In this document: positions 10,923 to 22,069 of the stretch, piece by piece
How the letters are laid out: each line of letters begins with the position of its first letter
Numbering within the stretch: the first letter of the stretch is position 1
Assembly: GCF_963678635.1 (NCBI RefSeq)
Contig: NW_026971315.1
Span: 1-64,000, forward strand
Length of the DNA: 64,000 bases
Direction of reading: 5' to 3'
Source of the DNA: Symsagittifera roscoffensis
Taxonomy: Eukaryota > Xenacoelomorpha > Acoela > Convolutidae
The notes under the pieces: model-generated
What the model was told of the DNA's origin: nothing
Seen by the model: only the letters and a program-made list of their open reading frames with translations
The model's database searches: none
Translations under genes and position numbers: made by a program

Positions 10923-11783
10923 GCCCGGTCATTGTCCCCATTGAATCTCGTAATATTCGTAAAATTGGTACAGTGTCATCGAACAGAATTTACAAAATGC
11001 ATTACTTTTACCCACGTCATATCGACTCACTGCAGAATATAAATGGCATCATATTACCTTGCTATAGCCTTCTAAATTTATTCACTAATCTGCACTCTGA
11101 GGATATGACTTAATATAAAACATTTTTTCTGACTTCCAACGTCATTGCCTTGATTTAAAATTTTTTCTCCTAGGTTTTTAAAAGGTGTTAGTTTGCAGGA
11201 CAGTCCTGCCAACCAACAAGCTGAAATTATCCTACTATGCTTCTTCCCTTCGGAAACTTTAGTTGTTATTGTCCTGAATATTAAAATTAAGGAACTCTGT
11301 GGTTAGAAAGAACAATGAAACAATCTCCCTCTTCAAGAGATTACCCAAGCCTTTCATGTCACCACAAAGTGATCAGCTCTCCTAGCTGATTAAAAACAGT
11401 CATGCAGGCTGGAATATTTAAATATACTCTTTACTCAAGCCTTTCTATAAAGTTGTGAGTGCCTCTAAAGCCACTAACTAAAATCAAAATGCAAATTTAT
11501 AATTGCAACAAATCCTTTAATGTTCAAAACTCAACTAGATGTTTCAGTTTTCAATTACAACTTGGTTGCTTAGTTTCTCACTTGAGTTTTTGTCCTACAC
11601 ATAAAACAATTCTGAGTTTTAACTCCTTCTCTTTTGTCATCTCTTTGTTTCTTCTTTTTTCGTCGTTTAGAAGTTCTAAAACTTCTAAATTCTTCTAATT
11701 TTCTTTCCTTTTGCATCTTGTTTTTCGGCCATTTGTCAATGCTCTATCTCCTCCGCCTGCGACATTGACTCTGCACTTTCAGT
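10923..11783 (-). other. 3' untranslated region of element A
   Basis: About 860 bp between the ORF2 stop and the polypurine tract, AT-rich with no coding signal. Homologous sequence is present in element C at 61004-61809. Confidence 0.65.
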
Positions 11784-14233
11784 TTATGTGTCTTGCAACA
11801 CATCATTAGCTATTCTGACGCTTTTGGAAGCAGTCCTCCAACACTTCTGCTCTTCTACCCTCTGTTTACAACAAGGTAGGGGATCCACGTTAGATTCTCT
11901 ATTCCTGCAGAAGCTGTTGTGGAGACACAACGTCACGTTTCTCTCCAAATCTTCCTTCAACATCTCTTCTTTTTCCTTTCCACTTCGTTCACTTGTCCTG
12001 GAAATCCTCTTCACCGCGGTGGTCACTGCATTCCGATGAGTCACGAAAGCTCGCTTGAAAGCTCCTGCCCCAATGTCCAGCTGATACCCACTGTACACTC
12101 TGCCGTGCTTCGACATATGCTTTTTTGCATACTCGTACAACCATGCAGTCATGTTGGCTCTAAACCATGGCATCAGTCGTCTTCTCGCCCATATCTTTTT
12201 TACTTCCATCGGAATGTTCAGAATCTTGCACGTTGTCTCAAAAAGATCTAAATCTATTAGACAATCCAACTCCTGCAATTGTTCTCGCGTTGGCGCCTCC
12301 TGTCTATTGTTCTCTCTCACATGAGCCTCCAGCCACCTTATCGCCATCATAACTCACACTATCACTATTGTTATGGGCTGTGATGAGTCTGGTAAGACCA
12401 TGGAGAGCAGCTCTCCAGAGTCCCAGATCAACACCAGATTACTACGCCCGGGATACCACCATGTTTGCAGCAAGCAGTGGCAGGGAAAGTCATCATGTGT
12501 CAACATGATGCTCCTCCAATCACGCTTTCCCGAAGCTTCCAGTAATGATTCCACTTCCATCATCACTCGGTGGACTTCATCATTCTCGTCTACTGTTTGT
12601 AATCTGTAACAGTTGATCCTCTCTGTTTCTGTCTCTCAAAGTCACTGAAGTTCCCACTCACGTATCCCATGAACTTCCTTCCCAGTATTGATTCCAACTC
12701 CTCCTTTGTTTCTCTGGAACTGCTGAGAACATTTTACACAGTAACTCGTAAGATTTCTCTGACATTCTCGTTAGTCTCGCACACTTTGGCACTGAGAAGG
12801 CTTGATCCACGATCGTTCTCGTACTCTTTACATCCACAGCTACAAAATGCACCGGGTATCTGCTCTTGCACATTGGGGCTAATGTCGATCCCACCAAATA
12901 TCGTGCTCCTGATGGTCTACGATAAGTTTCACTGTGTCGGATGTTCATTTCCGCCTCGATCGCTTCCCTCCATTTTCTTATGTGCTTTTGCTCAGTTTTC
13001 AAAACTCCTGGGAACACTTCTACACTGATGGCTGTGACCATCTCATGTTTCTGTTCTAGATTCAATAGTGACTCTAAAGAACCAAACATGCTGTAGAATC
13101 CTAGCGCAGTCACTAGATTCACCTCGGTTCCTCCATGGCAATCTGCGATCAGTTCCGTTTCCGTCCCTGCTTTCATCATAACGTTCCCAAACAATATCGT
13201 CAACTGCTTGTGTTGTCTCTTTAGGGTTTTCACGCAATCCAGACTCCCACAAACGTGACCTTCCAGTCCAAAGACTTCTGCCAGATAGCTACCAGGTTTG
13301 ACCCAGTCTTCTGGTCCCCAGCCAGACAACTCCACTTTGTCTTCCTCGTTGCTCCTAGAGGCTGTTGTCATCATATTATATATGATGTTCAGGTCACGCA
13401 GGTTACAGTCTGCGTTTAGTTCCCTCTGCACGTCTTGTGTCGCTCGTAGTATCGAGTCACATTGGGATGATGGTCTCATTAGTTCCCATACTACCATCAA
13501 GCTCGTTCTCAGTAATTCATCTGAGAATCCCAACCCAAACTCCACTCGTTTGTCGGATTTTGGCACGGAAGGTGCAGTCACCTTTTCCTCCAAGACTAGT
13601 CCCAACTTTTAATCGTTACAATTCTCGACGTCCAGAACCTTAGCAACACTGCCTGGTCGTAATCAAAGAAGCAATCATGTATGTCTTCACTCAGGAAAGG
13701 GTTGTACGCTATCCCTATGACTCCGGACACGTAGCTGTATGACTTTTTTCTGATCGGTCCAGAGTACTCACTGGATTTCGGTAGTGCCCCCATAGATTCT
13801 TTAGTGAGTCTCAACTCCTTGTTTGAGAATCTACTGATTTCGTCTATTTTTCTCATGGGTTCTAGCTCTTCAGGTTCTTTCATATTCACCCTCATCGGCT
13901 TGCTCTGATGCATTTCCAGGGTGGCACTGAAATTTGCTCTATCAGGAATCGAATGAAACAGATAGCGTCTCTCCGCTTCGCGCACGCTACTACCATTCCC
14001 TCCTGGATTATCAGATCCCTCAGTTTCGTCATCAGGAATACCTTTTCTTCTTTTGACCGTTTCCTTTCTTCTGAGTCATATTCCCCGCGAGTTAATCCCA
14101 TCATGCACCAGGCGAACCTCAGCTTTAATTCGGTTCTCACGTAAGGTACTGCCATGAGAGCGTGTATTCTCGGCGTAGTCCTCATTTCCTCTTCAAAGTA
14201 CCTCAACACCACTGCTTTCCATAGAAGGCTCAC
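11784..14233 (-). pseudogene. ORF2 carboxy-terminal region, element A
   Basis: Frames at 14233-13892, 13985-13596, 13605-12658, 12566-12354 and 12350-11784 align in order with element B 54180-56760. Recognisable shared blocks are AWCMMG/AWCLMG, SVEVFPG, SVPKCxRL, PCHCL..T.WYP and LCLHNSFCRNRE. The last is followed by a conserved PLPCCK cysteine pair. At about 13640 this copy reads straight through (GARYLVGS) where B has a stop, so the ancestral frame was open there. I do not recognise the family. There is no signal peptide or obvious membrane span, so it does not look like an envelope protein. Frameshifts near 12352, 12620 and 13600 kill this copy. Confidence 0.7.
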
Positions 14234-14248
14234 TAATTGCTCAATAGT

Positions 14249-16099
14249 TTACGCCTGCATCTCAGACGACGCTAGAGTCCCGTACGCCTTCTGCTTGAGG
14301 GTGGTGCCTTGCAACATCGTCTCCAGATAACCTTCCATGGCACTCTTGTGTTCCAGAGCCATCACATATCCTCTAGCCGAGTTTCGGTATTCCAACATCT
14401 CCATGTATCCACCGGCGGGTTCATCTATTGACACAATCTCCGACACTGTCAGTCAGTTATACTCCACTGGTACTAGTTGTCCTGTGACACTGCCCTTTCC
14501 GTGGTTCATGGGAGAGGGTTTAAAGTCTTTCATGATACTTTCTCCACATTGGCTGAGTATCTCCATTTCTAAGGTTGCTCCAATCAGAGTGCGGTCACTC
14601 CTTTTGGATTTGTAACCTGTTGACTTTATCCCTGCCATGAGAATGGGTGGCACCATCGCTACATCAGTTAACATTCTGTCCGTGCCAGGCAATTGATAAT
14701 CACCTTGCCCCAAATCCATGGCCTCTTCGACTCGTTTCCTTTTCGCTGAATTGACAGCTCTTATCGATATCTCCGAATCCACCTTCGTCTTTACTGCTCT
14801 CCTCGGTATCACTTTGCTGCCTAATTTCATCTTCATCTCGTTGATCTTATCAATCAACAGTTTCGATCGCATCGTTCTTTTCCTGGTCCTTGACAGATAC
14901 ACCACCACTCCTTTACCCTCCTGCGGTGTCATCTTGATGGGAGAGTTCACCTCACTTTCGTCAGTGGCTGAGTCAATCAACAACTCACTCAATCTCCCTT
15001 CACACTCATCAAGTTTGTCAAGGACTTCCCGCATCAGTGGTCGGTTGAAACCCACTTTCAAAATGGACTGGGTCCCATAGCTCTGAACTACTGTCCAGAC
15101 TTCTTCCATGAACGCCACTTTGTCCAATTTACATCCCGTCCTATTCTCATGGTCTCGGTGATGCACTTCCCACTCTTCTTCGGGCAACAATCCCAAGAAA
15201 GGTACTCGGGCAGCGACTTCTATTCTTCTTCTCCTCGGTGATTCCATGAGGAGTCTTTGTTCATTACCTTTTGAATTAAACGGAGAGCTGCTCTCCGGCA
15301 AATTCCGTTTCATTTCCATAAAGGCCGATGGAGGTTCCAGTGTCGAAGTGCCTTCGTCTGCTGGCTCAGCCGCTTCCAACGTATCCGCATTATTCTCAAA
15401 GTCACTGAGGAAATTGAAATCCAGGCTGGATATTCCTCCTGTCGATGCCCTGTCGTCTTCCCTATCTGCTCGATCGTTACCTTGTTGCATGGGTTCCTCC
15501 GTTCGACGGCTTCCTCCCTGCCCATCATCTGCTTCTGATGTATCTTTTTCTGAGCTTGAGGGTCCTTGCTTTTCTGTCTCGGACCATTCCGGAAATTTTG
15601 GTATGATCAGTATGCCGGCCGATTTTTCTTCCTCCTCTCCATGGACCACTTTGATTTCCTCACAGCTGAAGGGTGCCAGGAAAGTTCTCGTCTGCAACGT
15701 TCCTCCCACTGTTAACCCCTGCTTCACACTGTTCAAAATCAGGGAGGCCTCAGGTAATTCTGCCTCTCATTCTCATGGGCATTAAGTTTGATTCCGCCCA
15801 CTCCGCGTCAAACGCTCCAGGCTTCGGAGTCGCGGCGTTGCTTATTCGCCTTCTCGTCGCTTGATCCGTGTAGGCAAAGTTTCCACGAATAACCTATCCT
15901 CCTTTCATTGGTTTCAAACGCTCTTAGTCTAGGAGTTTGTACCACGGAGACTGGTCCGAGCAACATCCTTCTTATCAGAGAGAATTCAGGGATTTCCTCT
16001 GGCAGCTTCTCGTAATCACCCCAATCTTTCGTCTATTCCCTCACCTTGTGATATGCTGCAGTGAGACGAGGAACTCTGGTCATTTCATCATTCGTTTTA
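14249..16099 (-). pseudogene. ORF2 central acidic/basic region, element A
   Basis: The 427-codon frame at 15736-14453 and the fragment 14446-14249 match element B 52480-54130. The N-terminal half is Ser/Glu/Asp-rich and probably disordered. A block RRRxIE...PEEEWE....YGTQSI(L/M)KVG.N.P.MREVL is well conserved. Next comes a Lys/Arg-rich segment, then PAGGYMEMLEYRNSARG. At the position where B has a stop after REVL, this copy continues (REVLDKLDE), which shows an ancestral open frame. The stretch 16099-15737 is still homologous (IRRMLLG block) but frameshifted and contains stops. Function unknown. Confidence 0.65.
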
Positions 16100-18785
16100 T
16101 CATAGCTTCTTAGATTCCAGTCTTATCATAGGATCTACTTCTCCCATGCGATCACGGAAATGATCGTAAAAATTGATGACTGTCATTTCTGGCTCTGATA
16201 TTTTCGCAAATAACAGATCTTCGCTCATGAGCTCCCTCAACACGTGCTGCTCACACCAGTTCAGCGCACTACCGTCCACTGCTGATATGAGGTTCAGGTG
16301 CAGCACCGACCTCCTGTATGCTTCCACCTTGACATCAGGGAACGCAAACGTGACTGCTGGTCTATAAATCACTGTCACAAACTCTGTGGCTCCCCTGATC
16401 AACGCTAAGGGATCGGTCCTCATAGCCAAGCTTAGATCAGTTAGTAGGGGCATGCCCCCAACATGTCATCTCACGTCTTCCTCCCTCTCGATCGTCTCAT
16501 CTTCTCCTGTTCCAAAGCGATTCTGATACAGGAGGTACTGGATAAGAGTATGTCTCAGATCTCTTATCTTGTTCCACGAATCTGTAGCTTTCTTCTCATC
16601 AAATTACTTCACATTCTCTATCATCTGTTCTGGGTAACGTGTCAGCTTCATTAGTCCTCCCAAGTTTCCACGGGTAATCGCAATAAGTGTTAGAAGTCCA
16701 TCTAACCGCAAGTTCTGCATTCCTTCAGTGAGTAGTATCACCGGTCCCTTCACGAAGCTCTCTGCTCCAAACGTCACGAACAAGGCTAGTAGTTCCACAA
16801 TCGACACTTCCACTATTGCTTGGAGGAATTCCTTTATCAAGTAACGAGAGAGTTTCGGGTAGACTTCTGCCAAGAAGGACGCAATCCATCCGGCTCCCAG
16901 CCCTTCCAGCATGCTATCATTCCGTTCGAAGCCTTCTTCTACCTTCACCTTCTCAGTCCAGAAAGTTTCCAGGGTTACTTGGCACACTCTGTGTACGAAT
17001 TCGGCTGTCTTTTCTTCAGCATTCTCCGCCAGGCATGGATCTTCTTGATCATTACTGGGCCTTGCTCAAAAGCATCCGCACCCAATGCCGCTACTCGAGG
17101 AGTTAGATGTAGCCACTGATTGGCCTCTGGTTTGGTTCTCAAAACCATTGCCTCCAAGTGAGCTCTAGTCTCCTGGGAATTCTTCCGTCTCTCTCTTTCT
17201 CCTGCTGCTTCCATCCCTCGGAACCATAAGTCGTTCGACATCGCTACAATCACTCGATGGTCGTCGCCTATTCCCGGTTTCAGTTTGAGCTGTCGACTGA
17301 AGTTGGACAGTTCCAACCCCAGCACCTCGTCCAGCACCAACATGTGTAGCGCATAGTCCTTGAATCCTCTCAACGCGTTTGAGATATCCGACCACACCGC
17401 AGGTAGCTCAGCCCTGAGTGGTCTCAGGTTCTCCATCTCTATCATGCGATTTGGGGCCGATATGATTACATCATATTTCCCTTCCGAAAGCAAGGCCACG
17501 ATCGCATACACGAATTTCAATCCATCCGGGAGATGTGCATACCCCGGAGATAGCGCGAACACTACTCTCGGTGTCGTCTTGTTGAAAGACCCCTCCTTCA
17601 TCGCATCCACCACTTCACCCATTCACTCGAGGATGTCTTTTATTGCTAGCCATACGGCATTTTCTGCCGTTGTGGGCTCTCTGAGTTTGCTCAGGAAACC
17701 TTTACTGTGTAGATGGTCGTTGATGCCAGCAAACACGATCGTGATCGGGTTCATATCTGTCTGTCTTTGCACTCCGATAGCCACTGACACGGATTGCAGT
17801 AGGTCCAGATCGACCGCTGCCAACATAATGACGTCCGGCCAAAACAGGGACTTGGAAGTGTGTACGAATTCTGAATTCGCTACTATCATAATATGGCCTT
17901 CCTCATTTCTGCTTTGTCGTATGCGGCGAAGATGGTCTCATCTTTCTTTATCGCTTTCAATTCGCCGTATCTTTGGGCATCACCTTCCTGATTCACTTGC
18001 TTCGGGTATGCTCTTTCTTTCACATGACCTGGAGATGTCTTCAGCTGCCTGAACATCTTCACATGTTGCCCAATCGGCGTCCTCGTTATCAGAAATCTTC
18101 CAGGTCTCTCTTCTCGATTCCCCTCATCGTGATTCAGTTTAACGTCTTGTAACGGTCGGGCGTTCACTGGTCCCATTGTGTTATTAGAGGGCAGACCCTC
18201 TAGGTCAGCAAACCTCAAGGCAGTTGTAGAGCTGAAGTTTATGCCAGCCGCTATCAACCAGTCCACTCCTGTTATCGAGTACAATCCGATGACCGATAAT
18301 CTTGCTCCGTTCAGCATCCTCATGGCATCCGCTGCGAAGCTCACCGTCTTAAGTTTCAGTTTCATCAGGTCATCCTTGTATATGTGCCATGGAGAAGGTA
18401 TTGGCCTCGACCACATTAGAGAGCTCCTGTTAGGGCGTCTTTCCTCTCGACTGGTCCTTGTCGTCTCCGACCTCGTGTCCGATCAAGAGGTGCTGGCTGT
18501 CTCCTCCATTGGGTTAACAGGCCCTAGTCTTCTCCTAGGATTAATGGTCCTCCTCATTGGCGCTTCTCCCAACCGATCTTGAACGTCTGTTCTTTGACCT
18601 GGTTCGCTAGAGCTCTGCTGTCTATAGTTCGTCACGGCCGGGACTATCCCCAAGCGTGTTTCTAGGCTAGGAGGCACAAATGTGGTAATCACAGGTTCGT
18701 TCAGTGCTCCCTCCTCCTTTAGCACTCCTGTTTCAAAGAGTTTTACTTCCAACTCATCCAATCGCTCTTGGAAGACTCTGTTCAA
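16100..18785 (-). pseudogene. ORF2 amino-middle region with possible SGNH-like fold, element A
   Basis: Frames 18785-18483, 18416-17886, 17889-17623, 17622-16975, 16987-16604 and 16453-16100 align with B 49600-52320. A hydrophobic strand followed by FAGINDHL (about 17710) matches VAGSNDHL in B and resembles block III (GxND) of SGNH hydrolases. FALSPGYAHLP and APNR..E blocks follow. This copy reads through GDDHRVIVAMSNDLWF where B has a stop. The start of this segment is continuous with the SGNH carboxy end, which suggests that SGNH and this region were one polyprotein. The product is not recognised. Confidence 0.62.
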
Positions 18786-20465
18786 CCAAGCCTGTCCTTC
18801 TATATTGTCAAATGGATGCCGTCTGTAGTCAGCCTGGCCTGATCCATAGCTCTCAACTCATGTTCGATGTCCATGAGGATCATCCTTCCGGCATTCCGAC
18901 TTGCGAGATTCCTTAGGATGTTATTCCACCTGACTACTCCTTCGTTGTGCCTTCTCCCTGTCGCAGTCAAACTCCTCGCATTCATTGGCACAGTGCAAAC
19001 GGTCAGTACCGCGCAATGGACTTCTGCCAGAGAGTAGTAAACAAGCACACCATCATTGATTCCCATAGTGCTTCTTCCTCATCCGAGCTTCTCGAGATGT
19101 TATTTGTCCCCACTAGGATCATTACATTAGGAATTCTCCCTGGGTTCATCAACTCCACCATCCGAAATAAATGGGCTACGGTCGCGCCTCCGAAGGCCAT
19201 CACCGTGGTGACCCAAGAGGTTCTCAAGTTCGAGAGTACTCTGACTAAGCTATCTCCCAGTATCAGATGTGATGTCCCCAGCGGTGGTTGCTGCAGGTTC
19301 ACTGCCGGGTTCCAGGTCGCTCGATTGAAACAAGCTCTCGAATCCGCCTCTGGAACTCCTGTGAAGTTATACTTCAACTGATTGTTCTTCTGTACATCTA
19401 TTACACGTGACACTTTCTTCACCGGCATCTTTCGTATCCTCCTCTCTGGGACCTTAGAGTTCCCCCATTGGTGGCGTTGTGTCGCTAACTCCCTGTCTGG
19501 TCATCACGCTTTGGAAGAGTCGTACTCTGCCCGCATCGTCGATCGTTCCATAGGGTGCGGTCACCACGGAACCTGGCGCATTCTTGTTGGCGACGTGTCG
19601 TCCAGCTGTCTCTATCAGCTTCCTCATTGTTTGTTCCACGACTGGGTCACCCAAGGTGTCACTCGGGTCCGGGATCGTCACTCGACCTGTTGTTGTCGGG
19701 AGTCTCGTTTCCGTTGTCTGATTCATCTCTCGAGGTGTCAAGAGCTTCATCGGGGACTGCCCACGAGGAATACTCCTCGCAGGTATCACTTTTTCCACGG
19801 CTGTAGTCAATGCCACGCGTTCCGATCGCTCCTTGTAGTCCCGCCTCAAGCGCTCAATTTCTACACCCTGCTTCTTGTTGCAGTCTTCAAACAATTTATT
19901 CCACATGTCTCTGTCGTCCTCCGTTATGAGCATGGTCATAGTCACTTCATCCAGCTCCTTCCTGTTCCTTTCCAGCTCGTCCTTCATCCCATCTAGATCT
20001 TGCATGGTTCGGTTCGTTTGAACCCCTTGTTCTACTTTCGCCCTCTTTTGTGGCACAGCTATTCTCAGTGGTGAACTAGACGAGGCAGCCTCGCTGTTCA
20101 TCTCTTGATGCATTCTCCTCAGCCCAGGCATGGGCTTGGAGGGCAAAGGCATTTTACCTGGTTGATAAGTCCTAGAACTTCCCAATCCAGGCTCATTCAC
20201 CAAGTCACTCCCTGAGAGAGCCCCGTTTCTCCACCTCATCACTCTCATGTTCGGGCGGTCTAGTACTCCCCTCTCTCCGTATGCTGCCATCAATAGGACT
20301 TCCGTGGGGCGGTCCCCACGGTTGTCATGCCCCAAGATGTTTATCAGGGCGGTCAGCAACATGACTACCTCTGGGTCCTCCAGAGCGAAGTCTCGATGCA
20401 TTAGCCATCGGTCCTTTATATGCCTCTGCCAGGTCCATCAATTCATCCAAGTTGAAATTATCCAT
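18786..20465 (-). pseudogene. ORF2 N-terminal SGNH/GDSL hydrolase region, element A
   Basis: An ATG at 20465 opens a short frame that continues, with frame breaks, through 20401-19454, 19428-19003 and 19066-18800. The N-terminal part ends in a coiled-coil-like segment. The hydrolase blocks are ILGDSLVR (GDS), AFGGATVAH, LVGTNNISR (the GxND block, here with Asn in place of the Asp) and DGIH near 18815. Frameshifts near 20380, 19440, 19050 and 18810 inactivate it. The SGNH family hydrolyses ester bonds; its target here is unknown. Confidence 0.75.
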
Positions 20466-20845
20466 TCTCTTCTCAGGTTTAATTTGATTCGATTCTATGA
20501 TTTGACTCAAGTGAGCAATTAAACGATCAATCAGGATCTAGAAAAGAGGTCACGAATATCACACTTGTCAGTTTCACCTTATTTTCTCGTTGAAATTTAT
20601 TTAAAAACAGGCAGATAAAACTATTTTGATCCTAAAATTTATTAAAATCAATCGGTCTCTAAAACTTTGGATTTCGACCTAAGATTGGACAGTCCAAACT
20701 TTGGATCTATTCCTAAGATCGTTATTCAGTTGTTCGTGGTCACTAACTCCTTCTTGCCCAGGACCTTAATAACATAACACATAACATAACAAAACCCACA
20801 TATCACACACTACATAATCTAGTCTAACACCCTCTTGCACTTCAC
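20466..20845 (-). other. ORF1-ORF2 spacer of element A with splice-acceptor-like site
   Basis: 380 bp without coding signal between the macro-domain stop and the ORF2 ATG. In element sense a run gttatgttatgtgttatg and, further down, a pyrimidine tract with TAG followed by ATCCTGATTGATC (tract 20540-20549, AG at 20538-20539) both have counterparts in the B spacer. The spacer is otherwise diverged, so these two patches stand out. Confidence 0.6.
20538..20549 (-). promoter_or_regulatory. Candidate 3' splice site before ORF2, element A
   Basis: Element-sense CCTCTTTTCTAG followed by ATCCTGATTGATC. Element B has TTGTTTTTTAG followed by ATCTTGATTGATC at the equivalent place. A conserved pyrimidine tract plus AG upstream of the ORF2 start is what a spliced subgenomic mRNA would need. 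Confidence 0.5.
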
Positions 20846-22069
20846 TCAGCCTATACTTAAGTAATATTTCTTATGTAAAAATACTTGTATATTAGTATCA
20901 GAGAAGATTACATGTATAAGCGCGTACAGTTCTCGAGGATGCAGTCGTCCTCTGTTCGGGTCGTACACTGGAAGCGAAAGCTCCTTCACGTCCCTTTCCA
21001 CGAGAAAGTCTCTCAATCTCGTCAAGGACAAGACTCGGTTTTCCGGGTCTACGTGCCGCTTCTCCGTCGCCCGTGTCTTTAAGAAACATAGGTATTTTCC
21101 CTGTATCTTTGACGCCGCCGGAGGCAAGGCTGCTACGCCCCCTATTCCTGGTCTTTGCTTCCAAAGGAATTCTATGTTTTTATATTCTCTCTTAAAATCT
21201 GCTGCTAACGCTGTCTTGAAACTCATGTCTGCTGTGATTGCTATCGCACATGTCCTATTTGTGAGTATGAAATCACTTTCTGTTAGTATTATGCTATTTG
21301 AATATTCATTTGGTAAGTTTAAATTTGACTCAACTACCCTCCCTATGTCAGGTTTCTTAGGTTCTTTGCCTGTTTCTGCTTCTAAGTCTCCTGTCTCTCT
21401 TGCTATTTTTAATTTTTTTATTAATAAATTTTCAGTGTGGGTAAGTCCTACCCCCACTCCCCGGACAAAAATATCCATCGACGTCCCCGTCAATCGCATA
21501 CCGGGTATCAAATCAAGATTGGAAGCCGGAATGAATAGTCGCCCCTCCTGGGCAGCCCAGGAAGGATCTTCTCGTTCGGTTTTCATGTATTTTATGCTTT
21601 CACGATCTACATCTTGAATCGTGACACTGGTCTCCTTTGGGTCCGACGTCATTTCGTTCAGCCATTCCAAGACACGCAGATTCGTCAAGTCTTGTTCATA
21701 TGACTGCTGTTGCTCGTCGTCGAATTCTACCTCGGGTTTCGACCGGTCATCGACCCATTCATCGTCGTGATCATCGACTATGCCAATGTCCTGTGACACA
21801 GTTGTTTCTTCTAGACCTACTACTTCTTCCCCTATCTTATTTAGGTCTATCCTGTCCACTACAAAATTGTCGCCGTAAGGGTTATATTTCTTCTTGGATC
21901 TTGTCCTGTCATTCTGACGAGTCTCTATCGTGAACGGAAGATCCGGTTCCAACTTCTTAGGAACCTCTCTTTGTTCAGGGTCCTGCCAGTCCTCCTCTGC
22001 GTAGGGCAAAGTTTCATCGTCCGCTTCAATCACGTCATTTGGGTCCAGGTCCAGTGGTGTACTTGTTCC
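20846..22069 (-). pseudogene. Macro-domain region (Pol carboxy-terminal extension), element A
   Basis: The frame 22033-20846 begins with a GTG codon, not ATG. It is in the same frame as integrase, separated only by a TAA at 22070. An acidic N-terminal half (DDETLPYAEEDW) precedes FVRGVGVG and then, from about residue 265, a macro domain: AIAITADMSFKTALAADFKREY, GKYLCFLKT, LTRLRDFLVERDVKELSLP, and a final alpha/beta unit ending LHKKYYLSI. The spacing fits the TARG1/OARD1-like branch of macro domains, which bind or hydrolyse ADP-ribose. The glycine-rich loops are partly replaced, so catalysis is uncertain. This copy keeps the whole domain open. Confidence 0.72.
21456..21468 (-). promoter_or_regulatory. 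Internal (central) polypurine tract copy, element A
   Basis: Element-sense TTGTCCGGGGAGT, identical to the tract beside the 3' LTRs, inside the macro-domain frame where it encodes FVRGV. It lies about 0.7 kb past the midpoint of the element. Element B has the same motif at 46815-46827. Confidence 0.65.

Noticed and set aside
11784-16453. Plus-strand open frames opposite ORF2 of element A (for example 15246-15785)
   Set aside because: They are shadows of the minus-strand coding sequence; conservation with B follows the minus-strand frames.
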